The notes under the pieces are model-generated. The model was given only the letters and a program-made list of their open reading frames with translations. It was not told the origin of the DNA and searched no databases. A program made the position numbers and the translations under genes. From Desulfotignum sp. (GTDB lineage: Bacteria > Desulfobacterota > Desulfobacteria > Desulfobacterales > Desulfobacteraceae), in assembly GCA_011389575.1 (NCBI GenBank), contig JAABUB010000003.1:26633-90632 (forward strand): a DNA stretch of 64,000 nt. The letters run 5' to 3'. Each line of letters starts with the position of its first letter. The first letter of the stretch is position 1. This document shows positions 25,307 through 34,159 of the stretch, in pieces.

Positions 25307-26554
25307 TCACACCTTTTCAAGGGCAGACGCCAGATCACCGCAGATATCTTCGATGTGCTCGATCCCCACTGAAAACCGCAGCAGACAAGGATCGGCCAGG
25401 CGTTCTTTCAGGTCCCGGGGAAACGAGACATACTGGGATGAATAGGGGTGGATGATCAGGGTCTTGCAGTCCCCCAGGTTGGCCAGGTTCAGGATCATGG
25501 ACAGGTTGTCCACCAGCCGGAAACAGGCATCCTGGTCTGCCAGGCCGAATGTCAGCATGGTGCCGAACCCTTTGCCGCCAAACTGTTTTTTTGCCATGTC
25601 ATGACAGGGGTGGTCGGAAAATCCGATAAAATTGACCCATTTCACTTTGGGATGTTCCTGCAGAAACCGGGCCGTCTGCATGGCATTTTCCATGTGCCGT
25701 TCCATGCGCACTCCCATGGTGGCCAGGCCCAGGACGGTTAAAAACGAATGAAACGGGGCTGCTGTGGTGCCGAAATTGACATGGTGTTCTTTGAACATGC
25801 GGTGTAAAAATGCCAGGTTCCCCTTCTGGGCCACAAACGGGGCAAAATCGGTAAACCGCTCCGTGCCCCAGTTGAACGTTCCGGCATCCACCACCACCCC
25901 GCCGAGGGCTCCGCCATGGCCGGAAAAATATTTGGTGGTGGAGTGCAGCACAATATCGGCTCCCAGTTCAATGGGCCGGCACAGCCAGGGGGATGCCAGG
26001 GTGTTGTCCACCATGAGGGGCACACCTTTTTCATGGGCAAGCGCAGCGATTTTTTTCAGGTCCGGGATTTCCATACCCGGATTGGTAATGGTTTCCATGT
26101 AGACGAACCGCGTTTTGTCTGTGATTTTTCCGGCAATATCATCCATATCCAGGGGATTGGCCAGGTGAACCGTGATGCCGTATTTTTTGAATATACTGGT
26201 GAACAGCGCATAGGTGGACATGAAAAGAGAGGAGGATGCCACAAATTCATCCCCGGCCCGCAGCAATGTCATGCAGGCATTGCTGATGGCTGCCATGCCC
26301 GAAGCCGTGACCACGGCGGCCCTGCCTGATTCCAGGGAGGCCAGTTTTTCCTCCAGGAACCGGTTGGTGGGGTTGGTCAGTCGCATATAGATATGATCGG
26401 GCAGCTCTCCGGCAAAAGTCTGGCTCAAGTTGTCTGCAGTCTCATGAAAATGGGCGGCAGACTGGAAAATGGGGGGCAGGGTCGCCCCTTCCCAGTCATG
26501 GTCTTTGATCCCTTCATGAATGGCCCTTGTTTCAAAGTGAAGCGGTTTGTCCAT
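25307..26554 (-). CDS. metY: O-acetylhomoserine sulfhydrylase (PLP-dependent)
   Basis: The 415 residues are of the Cys/Met-metabolism PLP family. The PLP lysine lies in HSTTKYFSGHGGALGG, the cofactor ring segment is in SGMAAISNACM, and VDNTLASPWLCRP carries the Asp that binds the pyridine nitrogen. The length and the insertion FVAQKGNLAFL fit O-acetylhomoserine sulfhydrylases rather than cystathionine synthases. The protein makes homocysteine from O-acetylhomoserine and sulfide, sensible in a sulfide-producing organism. First gene of the operon; GAGGA ribosome site. Confidence 0.93.
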   Translation of the reverse strand: MDKPLHFETRAIHEGIKDHDWEGATLPPIFQSAAHFHETADNLSQTFAGELPDHIYMRLTNPTNRFLEEKLASLESGRAAVVTASGMAAISNACMTLLRAGDEFVASSSLFMSTYALFTSIFKKYGITVHLANPLDMDDIAGKITDKTRFVYMETITNPGMEIPDLKKIAALAHEKGVPLMVDNTLASPWLCRPIELGADIVLHSTTKYFSGHGGALGGVVVDAGTFNWGTERFTDFAPFVAQKGNLAFLHRMFKEHHVNFGTTAAPFHSFLTVLGLATMGVRMERHMENAMQTARFLQEHPKVKWVNFIGFSDHPCHDMAKKQFGGKGFGTMLTFGLADQDACFRLVDNLSMILNLANLGDCKTLIIHPYSSQYVSFPRDLKERLADPCLLRFSVGIEHIEDICGDLASALEKV

Positions 26555-26567
26555 CAGTCAGTTCCTC

Positions 26568-26626
26568 ACCACAATATATCAGGGTTGAAAAAAGTTTAAT
26601 ATCACCTTGTGGTATATTTTTGTCAA
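26568..26626 (-). promoter_or_regulatory. Promoter of the met operon with inverted repeat
   Basis: On the minus strand TTGACA (26626-26621) and GATATT (26603-26598) are 17 bases apart. The spacer contains ACCACAA (26614-26608), whose inverted copy TTGTGGT lies at 26574-26568 beside the ribosome site. Two half-sites so placed could bind a repressor. No SAM riboswitch was recognised. Confidence 0.5.
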
Positions 26627-26770
26627 GTGTAAATTGTATCTCCCCGGGGCCATCACATGCAACCATGTCCTGTTCAGCTGCTTGATACCCCACCCCCTGA
26701 TGGTTGCTGTGTGACCAGCCCGGGTCCGTTGTTTACAGTACCCCCCCGCGGCACAGATCAATGAAAAAGC

Positions 26771-26823
26771 TTGATGTAAGATTTCATTCCAGATAAATAG
26801 ACTGATAAACCGCCTTTTGGCGG
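26771..26823 (+). promoter_or_regulatory. Weak promoter and 5' hairpin before the isomerase-like gene
   Basis: TTGATG (26771-26776) and TAAATA (26794-26799) are 17 bases apart. CCGCC-TTTT-GGCGG at 26810-26823 forms a short stem in the presumed leader. The rest of the 309-base gap between metY and the isomerase-like gene shows nothing further that I recognise. Confidence 0.3.
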
Positions 26824-26863
26824 GCTGTAAATGCAAACCCAACCACATGAGGAGTGTGAACAT

Positions 26864-27586
26864 ATGCCGGTAGTGACATGGAAAAAAGAAAACAAAATTG
26901 CAGTTGTGGAGATGTGCAACGGCCCCAACCGCATGAACAAGGTGTTTTCCCGCGATTTCAACCAGTGCCTTGACCAGGTCCAGCAAGATACAGATATCCG
27001 GGCCATGGTCCTGACCTCCACCGATGAAAAGAATTTTTCCCAGGGCATTGATGTGGAATGGATCGGTAAAAAGATTCAGGATCAGGACAATGACACGGTG
27101 ATGGTCTTCATGTATGCCATGAATAAGATTTTCAAACGTCTGCTGCTGTTTCCCGTGCCGGTGGTTGCCGCTATCAACGGCCACGCATTCGGTAACGGGG
27201 CCATAATTTCCTGTGCCTGTGATTTCCGGTTCATGAAAAAGGACCGGGGATTTTTCTGCTTTCCCGAGGTGGATGTGGGCATTCCGTTTCTGCCCGGCAT
27301 GATCGCCTTTGTGCGCAAGGCAATGCCGGAACCCCTCTTCAACCAAATGATCCTGTCAGGCCAGCGCATGACAGCCGAGGATCTTAAAGCGCACAACGTC
27401 ATCATCAAGGCCTGCGGCAACCAGGAAACCCTGATGACCGAAGCCCTGGCCTTTGCCGCTGCTTTTGATAAAAAACCGGGGATTTTCCGGGAATTGAAGC
27501 AGCGCATGCACAAGGAGCTGATCCGGGTTATGGACGAGCAGGACCCGGTATACATCGATGCGCTCAACCTGTTTGTGGCGGATTGA
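26864..27586 (+). CDS. Enoyl-CoA isomerase-like crotonase
   Basis: The 240 residues start at the ATG following AGGAG by nine bases; the frame extends 33 bases further upstream without a site. The crotonase fold shows FSQGIDVEW as oxyanion segment and NGHAFGNGAIISCACD. Only the second hydratase glutamate is kept (FCFPEVDVGIPF), the first being Ile. A single glutamate is the pattern of delta3-delta2-enoyl-CoA isomerases, so shifting a double bond in an acyl-CoA is the best guess. It diverges from metY. Confidence 0.8.
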   Translation: MPVVTWKKENKIAVVEMCNGPNRMNKVFSRDFNQCLDQVQQDTDIRAMVLTSTDEKNFSQGIDVEWIGKKIQDQDNDTVMVFMYAMNKIFKRLLLFPVPVVAAINGHAFGNGAIISCACDFRFMKKDRGFFCFPEVDVGIPFLPGMIAFVRKAMPEPLFNQMILSGQRMTAEDLKAHNVIIKACGNQETLMTEALAFAAAFDKKPGIFRELKQRMHKELIRVMDEQDPVYIDALNLFVAD

Positions 27587-27601
27587 AATAATTGAAAACA
27601 G

Positions 27602-27760
27602 GTGTTCAAGGGAGGTGAAAGCATCGGATTTGAGGGCTGCACCGCCATCATAACCGGTGTCGGCATCGGCCGGCCCTGTGCCCTGGATCTGGCCGGCGGG
27701 GGGCAAAAGTGGTCGGCAATACTATCGGCAGAACCAGGAACAACCTGCGGCTGGCGGTCA
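27602..27760 (+). pseudogene. Decayed short-chain dehydrogenase N-terminal fragment
   Basis: FEGCTAIITGVGIGRPCALD resembles the SDR nucleotide-binding start (usual pattern TGxxxGIGR plus helix), with residues missing from the glycine motif. About 30 codons on, the resemblance moves to another frame: GAKVVGNTIGRTR, compare the usual GAKVVV-N strand. Together these show a frameshifted relic, with no catalytic YxxxK region. The remaining bases to 27853 show nothing else beyond the chemoreceptor ribosome site AAGGAG. Confidence 0.5.
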
Positions 27761-27853
27761 GGTGGTCCCTGTCTTGACTTTTCCAGGTGTTTGTGGTTTG
27801 ACCTGTTGTAATTGATGCATTGCTTTTAACGCAGCAAGCAGTAAGGAGCAGAT

Positions 27854-29563
27854 ATGAACCCGTTGCATTCGATCCGCACCAAACAGATGGCGGGATTTCT
27901 GGCCATTGCCGCCATTACGGCTATTGTCAGTCTGGTGAGTTATAATGGTATGAAAAATCTGGAGGCCAGCTTCAGACAGGTCATTGAAACAGCCCCTCTG
28001 ACGGAATCAGCCATTAACATGAAACTGGCGGTGAGTCAGGATATCGTGGCTATCATGACCCTCATGGCTGCTTTGGACACGGACCAGCTTGATGCTGCCT
28101 GGCAGGTGCATCTGGGAAACGCGGCCCGCTTTAACCAGTACCAAAAGGCAATTCTGGAAGGTGGTGACATTGGTGATAAACATGTTTTTCCCACCCGGGA
28201 TCCGGAACTGCGGCAAATCATGCAGGACGTAAAACAATTTCATACATCAGTTTTTCTTCCCAGTTTCAAGGTGGCCTATGACCAGATGCATCTGCAGTTA
28301 TCTGCAGAACCTTATGATTACACGCTTCTGGATACCATTGATGAAAAAACCATTGCCCTGGCCAACGAGCTGACCCGACAGCTGGACCAGGCCGGTGCCA
28401 TATCCCAGGGGCTTATCCTTCAGGCTGAAGCAGAGTTGATAAATGAAAAGCAGCAGGCGGTTACCATTCTGGCGACAGCCACACTGGTGGGAATCGCGGC
28501 AGCCGTTTTGCTGGGATTTGTCGTGTCGGGCCGGATTGCCAACCCGGTTAAAAAAGCGGCAGCCTTCACCGGAGATGTTGCCCGGGGAGATTTTTCCAAA
28601 ACCCTGGAGGTTACCCAGAAAGATGAAATCGGTTCCATGGTGAATGCCATGAACCAGATGGTACAGAAACTGGCATCGGTTTTTAAAAACATAGCCCGGG
28701 GGGTGGCCACCCTGGATCAGACAGCAGGGGATTTATCCGGGATTTCAGATACTCTGAAGACCCGCGCTGAACAAATGACCGATAAATCAGGTGCTGTCAG
28801 TGGTGCGGCCCAGGCAATGCAGGAACGGGTGGCGTCTGTCACCCAAAGTTCCCGGGCGTTTTCAGATAACCTGGATACGGTATCCGCTGCCATGGAACAG
28901 ATGAATAACACTGTGGCGGAAATTGCAAAAAATACCAGTGAGGCCCGGCAGATTTCAGAGACAGCGGTTTCAACAGCCAGCAGCGCTTCCAGCAGGGTGG
29001 ATGAGCTGGGCAAAGATGCAGCTGAAATCGGGCAGGTCACCCAGACCATCAGCGACATATCAGATCAGACCAATCTGCTGGCATTGAATGCCACCATTGA
29101 AGCGGCCCGGGCAGGAGAAGCCGGTAAAGGCTTTGCCGTTGTAGCCAATGAAATCAAAGGACTGGCCCGGCAGACAGCAGATGCTGCCAAAGATATCTCA
29201 AAAAAAATTGCGCGCATTCAGGATTCTTCCAAGGGTACCGTAACGGAGATCCAACAGATTTCAAAGGTAATCAATGATGTAAATACTATCGTCTCCTCTA
29301 TTGCCGGTGCCATTGAAGAGCAGTCCAGCACCGCCAGGGAGATTGCTGAAAACATCTCCATGGCTGCCCGGGGGGTACATGACAATCATGAACATATTGC
29401 AGACATATCCCGGGCATCATCCCGGATAACAGAAGACATCCTCAGTGTTGACAACCATGCCGGCACTGTCACAGATACCAGCCGAAAGGTGACCGAAAAC
29501 GTGACCAGGATCACGGAATTTGCCGCCAGCCTGGGACAGTCAGTCAGCCGCTTCAAGATTTAG
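27854..29563 (+). CDS. Methyl-accepting chemotaxis protein
   Basis: The 569 residues have a membrane segment at about 13-31, a periplasmic sensor of about 175 residues (helical, four-helix-bundle type), a second membrane segment at about 206-226 and a HAMP domain. The long cytoplasmic coiled coil has the conserved hairpin tip ([20 protein letters not shown], then [17 protein letters not shown]). It reports a ligand to CheA/CheW, which are not in this window. No C-terminal pentapeptide for CheR/CheB docking is present. It is monocistronic; the sensor ligand is unknown. Confidence 0.92.
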   Translation: MNPLHSIRTKQMAGFLAIAAITAIVSLVSYNGMKNLEASFRQVIETAPLTESAINMKLAVSQDIVAIMTLMAALDTDQLDAAWQVHLGNAARFNQYQKAILEGGDIGDKHVFPTRDPELRQIMQDVKQFHTSVFLPSFKVAYDQMHLQLSAEPYDYTLLDTIDEKTIALANELTRQLDQAGAISQGLILQAEAELINEKQQAVTILATATLVGIAAAVLLGFVVSGRIANPVKKAAAFTGDVARGDFSKTLEVTQKDEIGSMVNAMNQMVQKLASVFKNIARGVATLDQTAGDLSGISDTLKTRAEQMTDKSGAVSGAAQAMQERVASVTQSSRAFSDNLDTVSAAMEQMNNTVAEIAKNTSEARQISETAVSTASSASSRVDELGKDAAEIGQVTQTISDISDQTNLLALNATIEAARAGEAGKGFAVVANEIKGLARQTADAAKDISKKIARIQDSSKGTVTEIQQISKVINDVNTIVSSIAGAIEEQSSTAREIAENISMAARGVHDNHEHIADISRASSRITEDILSVDNHAGTVTDTSRKVTENVTRITEFAASLGQSVSRFKI

Positions 29564-29638
29564 CTGACAAGCAAGAAGGCAAAAAGGGGCTGTATATGGT
29601 ATGGCGCAGGATATCCCCATAATGGAACATAAAATGGA

Positions 29639-30658
29639 ATGAACATTTTAGCGTTATCCCTTGATCAACTGACCCACCTTCTTGAAGCAAATCATGGCAA
29701 AGGCCGGTTTCATGCGCGGGCCCTGTACCGGGAAATTTTTAAAAATGCAAATCCGGATCTTTTTTCAGCACCTGAATTTGCCGCTTCCCCCAACCTGGCC
29801 AGGGACCTGCGCAAAAACATCTGTCTGGAACCAGGCAGGATAACAAAGGTTTTCCAGGACAAGGATCTTACCAAATTCATCACCCGTCTGTCCGACGGCC
29901 TGGACATAGAATCGGTCATCGTTCCCATGAACCGGTACAACACCCTGTGTGTGTCCAGCCAGGTGGGGTGCCGCATGGGATGCGCCTTTTGTGAAACAGG
30001 CGGCATGGGATTGAAACGTAACCTTACAGTATGTGAAATTACCGGCCAGTTGTACAATGCCAGACACATATTGAAAAAGCAGATCAAAAATATCGTATTC
30101 ATGGGCATGGGAGAGCCCTTTGACAATTTTGAATCTGTCATGGCTGCCGTGCAGATCATGAATGAGCAGAAAGGGTTTGACATTGCCCTGCGCCACATGA
30201 CCATTTCCACGGCAGGTGTGGTGCCGGGTATCCGAAAACTGGCTGCCATGAATTTGCCGGGCATCCGGCTGGCCGTGTCGATCAATGCCCCTGACAACCC
30301 GACCCGGTCAAAGCTGATGCCTGTGAACAATGCCTGGCCCCTGGAAAAACTTAAACAAACCCTTGCAGCCTTTCCTCTGCCCCGGAAAGGAACCTTTCTG
30401 CTTGAATACATCCTTATCAAAGGGATGAATGATTCTGATGCCCATGCAGATCAGCTGGCAAATTTCATTCATCCCCTGCCGGTGCGCCTGAATCTCATTC
30501 CCTGCAACCCGGTACCCGGTCTTGCCCATGAAAGTCCCTCAGATGAAGAAATGAACCGGTTTTCACAAAAACTGGTTGAAAAAAATATTTTTGTCATACG
30601 GCGCTGGAGCAAAGGCAGGTCCGTGTCTGCGGGCTGCGGTCAGCTGGGCCAGCAGTAA
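29639..30658 (+). CDS. rlmN: RlmN/Cfr-family radical SAM rRNA methyltransferase
   Basis: The radical SAM cluster motif CRMGCAFC is at 111-118 (Cx3Cx2C), followed by ETGGMGLKRNLTVCEI. MGMGEPFDN and the C-terminal catalytic Cys in SAGCGQL (C334) match the family that methylates adenosine 2503 of 23S rRNA, and tRNA in RlmN. The variant cluster spelling (CETG in place of CATG) suggests a divergent RlmN-like branch, so a second, more typical copy may exist elsewhere in the genome. No neighbour is functionally linked. Confidence 0.82.
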   Translation: MNILALSLDQLTHLLEANHGKGRFHARALYREIFKNANPDLFSAPEFAASPNLARDLRKNICLEPGRITKVFQDKDLTKFITRLSDGLDIESVIVPMNRYNTLCVSSQVGCRMGCAFCETGGMGLKRNLTVCEITGQLYNARHILKKQIKNIVFMGMGEPFDNFESVMAAVQIMNEQKGFDIALRHMTISTAGVVPGIRKLAAMNLPGIRLAVSINAPDNPTRSKLMPVNNAWPLEKLKQTLAAFPLPRKGTFLLEYILIKGMNDSDAHADQLANFIHPLPVRLNLIPCNPVPGLAHESPSDEEMNRFSQKLVEKNIFVIRRWSKGRSVSAGCGQLGQQ

Positions 30659-30693
30659 ATGACCTGTATATTGCTTTTTTTCGGCGGGGCGTA

Positions 30694-32421
30694 TCATTTT
30701 GTGAGTTTTTTTATGTTATCTCTGGCAAATTCAATGGTGGGATCAATTTCCAGCGCCATTTCATAGTATTTTATCGCCAGTGCAGTTTCCCCCAGTTCCC
30801 GGTAATTGGAACCGATATTGGCATAGTTGATGGCCTGGGACGGGTCCACTTCCAGGGCGGTTTCAAAACAGGAGATGGCTTTGTGGTGGTTTTTTTGCAT
30901 AAAATGACAGACCCCAATGGTGTTGAGCAGGTCCGGTCGCTGGGAGTCCACGGACAGTCCTTTTTCGCAGATGATGATCGCCCTTTCATACAGGCCCAGG
31001 TCCTTGAGGCAGGCCCCCATGTGGGAACAGATGTCAGGCAGGTTCATTGGGACCGGTTCTCTTTTCAGGGCGGTTTCAAATTCCTGCAGTGCGGTGTGAA
31101 GGTCCCCCAGCGCATTGTATACCAGTCCTTTGTAAAAACTGGTGTAATATTGTTCCGGCAGGGCTTTTTCCAGGGCAGCGAGTTTGTCAAGGGCCTGGAC
31201 AGGCTCCAGGGTTTCGGTGATGAGTCTTGCTGAGAACATGCCCACACTGGCCGATGCGGCCCGCTCCCTGAAATGGGCCCCCGGCATGATGGTGTAAAAG
31301 GCCGGGATATCCAGATCCGGATGCCGGATGTCAATGGCCAGGATCTGGTAATCTTTTTTGCCCAGTGCGGCAATCAGGTTTTCCACCTCCACCCGGATAT
31401 TGGGATCTGACAGGTCCGGCAGATCAGACATATCCTTCATGGTCTCTGGATGGGTGATAAAGGCGGCATCTGCAATGTTGGTGAACTTGGGCAGGCCCGA
31501 GGCCACATAGTTGGATCCGGAATTGAAATCACCAGCCAGCTGGGCCACCTCGGTCAGGGCACGTCCCATGGCTTTCTGGGGATCAGGCGAAGTGCCTGCG
31601 GTCCACACGATCTCGCTTTTGTCCGGAAACGTGGCCGGATCCCAGGCCAGAACAGCAATGGTGGGAATACCCGTGTCCAGGGAAAGATCTGTTGCATGCA
31701 CTTGAATACCGCAGTTTCTGTATTTTGCCAGCATCTCTTGCACCAGAGGATCGGTAAAGGTGTCCAGACGGATGCCCGGGATATCCAGGGTACCGTGGCT
31801 TACCAGAGAAGATGTGTGCCGCTCCACCAGTTCGCAGATACCCTGGCTCAAGGCTTCTTCATTGCAGTTGCCCGCACAGGGCCCGTTGAATTCATTGATC
31901 ATGTAAAACCAGGTAAAGGGAATCAGCACTTCTTGGCCCAGGGTCAGGTTATACCCTGTGGTCCATTGCAGGTTCAGGCTGTCAAATATGGGTTTGACCC
32001 TGTGGGCATCAGCTGCATTGTCATGCACAGACCGGATGATCTGGTCAAAGGGCAGAATGTTTTCCCCGAGGTCCTCTGCCCGGGCAGAAAGGAAATTGCT
32101 TTTTTTGTTCACAAAGGAAAAAAAGCTGAAGCGTTCCGCCAGCTCCATGACGGCACTGGCTTCTGACTGGTCCGGAGTACCGCCTTTTCCCATCTGCTTG
32201 TTGGTGCCGATAACCTGCCTGGCATCTGTGCCGCACTCGCTGAAAAAAACCGGTATGTCCAGGCGGCCGTTGTCAATGCGGCGGGTCCGGCTCAGAATAT
32301 CCAGCCGGGTGGTGGCAGCTTTTTCTTTGAACCGGGCCACTGTCTTTTCCGGGGACATGATTTTATCCTGGTCATAGGTGTAGCCTTTTACCGCATCCGT
32401 AAGTTCGATGGTATATGTCAT
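30694..32421 (-). CDS. YcaO-domain protein with C-terminal TPR repeats
   Basis: The first roughly 400 residues form a YcaO domain: SEASAVMELAERFSFF and NGPCAGNCNEEALSQGICEL then VERH supply the Glu-rich ATP/Mg sites of this ATP-dependent backbone-modifying family, with a late proline-poor end. About residues 425-575 carry four or so TPR units (YYTSFYKGLVYNALGD, RPDLLNTIGVCHFMQK, AINYANIGSNYREL). YcaO enzymes make azolines or thioamides on peptides and proteins, usually with partners. No precursor peptide, TfuA or cyclodehydratase partner is visible near it. TPRs may bind a protein substrate. Function unassigned. Confidence 0.88.
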   Translation of the reverse strand: MTYTIELTDAVKGYTYDQDKIMSPEKTVARFKEKAATTRLDILSRTRRIDNGRLDIPVFFSECGTDARQVIGTNKQMGKGGTPDQSEASAVMELAERFSFFSFVNKKSNFLSARAEDLGENILPFDQIIRSVHDNAADAHRVKPIFDSLNLQWTTGYNLTLGQEVLIPFTWFYMINEFNGPCAGNCNEEALSQGICELVERHTSSLVSHGTLDIPGIRLDTFTDPLVQEMLAKYRNCGIQVHATDLSLDTGIPTIAVLAWDPATFPDKSEIVWTAGTSPDPQKAMGRALTEVAQLAGDFNSGSNYVASGLPKFTNIADAAFITHPETMKDMSDLPDLSDPNIRVEVENLIAALGKKDYQILAIDIRHPDLDIPAFYTIMPGAHFRERAASASVGMFSARLITETLEPVQALDKLAALEKALPEQYYTSFYKGLVYNALGDLHTALQEFETALKREPVPMNLPDICSHMGACLKDLGLYERAIIICEKGLSVDSQRPDLLNTIGVCHFMQKNHHKAISCFETALEVDPSQAINYANIGSNYRELGETALAIKYYEMALEIDPTIEFARDNIKKLTK

Positions 32422-32610
32422 GAAAATCTCTTTCGTATCCAGGGATTATAGGTTGCACATATGCCGGCCGGGACTGGAAAAGCATTTGAAAATGGGTTTT
32501 ACTGGTCCTGGCATCTGTTTTTTTTATGAAAGTGTTAAGTTTTAAGTGTTAAGCTAATACCTGACAGCTAACAGTTTTCTTTTTTTGTTGTGCCCGGCAG
32601 GGCATGGGTG

Positions 32611-33042
32611 TTATTTCAAAAGGGTTACAGCATCCCCCACCCGGATTGTACCTCCGGTAATGATTTTTGCAAACACCCCTTCTTTGGGCATGATGCAGTC
32701 TCCGGTGCGGTAGAAAATGGCACATTTTTTGTGGCATTCTTTGCCGATCTGGGTGATTTCAACAAGGGCTTTGTCCCCCAGCCGTACCTGCTGCCCGATC
32801 TTCTGGGTTTTCCAGTCAATGCCGGTGGTGGCGATGTTTTCAGCAAAATCTCCGAAATGCAGGACAAAGTCTTTGGTACTGACAGCCTCAATGCTTTCAG
32901 CTGCCAGAAAACTGAGCTGCCGGTGCCAGTCCCCGGCATGGGCATCCCCTTTGATGCCATGGTTTTCCATCAGTTCTACCTGGTCAGTGCACTGCTTGGT
33001 GGTGCCTTTTTTTTTGCTGATGGCAATGGAAACTATTTTCAC
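32611..33042 (-). CDS. MOSC-domain protein
   Basis: MOSC domains handle sulfur transfer linked to molybdenum cofactor in known cases. The 143 residues include GIKGDAHAGDWHRQLSFLA near the start and the conserved cysteine in GKECHKKCAIF, which may carry sulfur. I start at the GTG at 33042, five bases after AAGGAAG; the frame extends to a TTG at 33069 that has no site. Single-domain MOSC proteins are often encoded with moa/mog genes, but none is nearby. Confidence 0.85.
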   Translation of the reverse strand: MKIVSIAISKKKGTTKQCTDQVELMENHGIKGDAHAGDWHRQLSFLAAESIEAVSTKDFVLHFGDFAENIATTGIDWKTQKIGQQVRLGDKALVEITQIGKECHKKCAIFYRTGDCIMPKEGVFAKIITGGTIRVGDAVTLLK

Positions 33043-33149
33043 GGGGCTTCCTTTTTTTGTGTTTGTCAATACAGGCGGACTTTATATCACATTGTGGCAG
33101 TGGATTTCAATACCAAAAGCATGCTTCCGACGGGCAGAGGGGCGGCAGG

Positions 33150-33470
33150 TTATTTTTTGTCTGACCTGTTACGGGATTGTTCGTTTACAGGCGGGGCAGC
33201 AGCTGGGGACTTCACAGACGTTGTCCGGGGAAAAAGGTCTGTTTTTGAAAAAAAAGCTGCATCAATGTGCTGGTTGATTTTTTTGGCAAGACCTGCCGGC
33301 AGTTTCTGCAGGGCAAAGGACTGCTGGATACAGGCTTCAAGGCAGGTGTCCATGTCATATAATTGCCTGCAGACGTCACATTCCTGGATATGGGCCAGTA
33401 TGCCGTGATCCTGGGTCTGATTGTGTGCAGACCGGTTCTGCAGCCAGATAAAAAAGTCATTGCAGTTCAT
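33150..33470 (-). CDS. Soluble zinc-type anti-sigma factor
   Basis: The 106 residues carry HIQECDVCRQLYD at about 27-39, the Hx3Cx2C zinc motif of ZAS anti-sigma factors. No membrane segment is present and the C-terminal tail is basic and Ser/Pro-rich, so it is probably cytoplasmic and may respond to redox or thiol stress through the zinc site. It starts 26 bases after the sigma factor gene on the same strand. Pairing with that sigma factor is inferred from position. Confidence 0.75.
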   Translation of the reverse strand: MNCNDFFIWLQNRSAHNQTQDHGILAHIQECDVCRQLYDMDTCLEACIQQSFALQKLPAGLAKKINQHIDAAFFSKTDLFPRTTSVKSPAAAPPVNEQSRNRSDKK

Positions 33471-33496
33471 GGGTCAGATATGTTCCGGGTTATTGT

Positions 33497-34051
33497 TTAT
33501 ATGCAGGTTTTTTCCCTGCTGTCTTTCAATTGTTTCAACAACGTTACCTTTAACGCCTCTTTTGCCCTGTTCAATCTGGACATCACCGTTCCAAGGGGAA
33601 TATCAAGGGCTTTGGCAATGTCTTTGTACAGCATATCGTCCATATAATACAAGATCAAAATTTCTTTGTATTTTATGGGTAGCTGGTCAATGGCATCATT
33701 CACTATTCTGGTATCAACTGCCTGTTCCAGCAGTATGTCCGCTCCCTTTTTTTGTGTTTCAGATTTGAGGAATGCAATGTAATCGCTTTTCTGGAGCTGC
33801 TGCCTGGCATTGTCTTTTTGGCAGGTTTTTAAAAAATTATTGCGCAGAATTCTCAACAGCCAAGACTTGCATTTGCCCGGATCCTTGAGCTGGGAAAATT
33901 TGTGATAAGCCATCATAAATGTTTCCTGCACAATATCTTCCGCATCAAATACATTGCCGGTGTATTTAAGGGCCACATTGTATAAAAGCTTCATATGGGG
34001 ATATGTCAGCTTTTTAAACTGCTTTTTATCTGTTTTTGTTTTCAATACCAT
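33497..34051 (-). CDS. ECF-type sigma-70 family factor
   Basis: Sigma region 2 shows NVFDAEDIVQETFMMAYHK then FSQLKDP, and region 4 shows LPIKYKEILILYYMDDMLYK followed by DIAKALDIPLGTVMSRLNRAK, the helix-turn-helix. It is about 184 residues long, the ECF size. The ATG at 34051 follows CAGGA; a TTG at 34084 upstream is less likely. It is encoded with a ZAS anti-sigma factor. A perfect 14-base palindrome lies upstream at 34105-34118. Its regulon is unknown. Confidence 0.88.
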   Translation of the reverse strand: MVLKTKTDKKQFKKLTYPHMKLLYNVALKYTGNVFDAEDIVQETFMMAYHKFSQLKDPGKCKSWLLRILRNNFLKTCQKDNARQQLQKSDYIAFLKSETQKKGADILLEQAVDTRIVNDAIDQLPIKYKEILILYYMDDMLYKDIAKALDIPLGTVMSRLNRAKEALKVTLLKQLKDSREKTCI

Positions 34052-34104
34052 ATCATCATATCCTGACTTAGCCTCCTGAATCAAAGATAATCAGGATATG
34101 AATC

Positions 34105-34118
34105 AAAGCAATTGCTTT
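34105..34118. promoter_or_regulatory. Palindrome upstream of the sigma factor gene
   Basis: AAAGCAATTGCTTT is a perfect 14-base palindrome between the metal-exporter stop and the sigma-factor start. It could be an operator or part of a weak terminator; no run of T follows in the direction of transcription. Confidence 0.35.
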
Positions 34119-34159
34119 TTATTATATGACAGGAAGGGGCTTTGTTTTATTCCAGGATT

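Noticed and set aside
26555-26863. SAM riboswitch before metY
   Set aside because: I looked for the SAM-I core elements on both strands and found none in order. Only a promoter and an inverted repeat are supported.
26579-27346. Minus-strand frame of 255 codons opposite the isomerase-like crotonase
   Set aside because: The plus strand encodes a clear crotonase with a ribosome site; the minus frame has no motif.
32520-32600. Possible repeat array from recurring GTTAAG units
   Set aside because: There are only two or three imperfect copies without regular spacing, so it is not a CRISPR or structured repeat.
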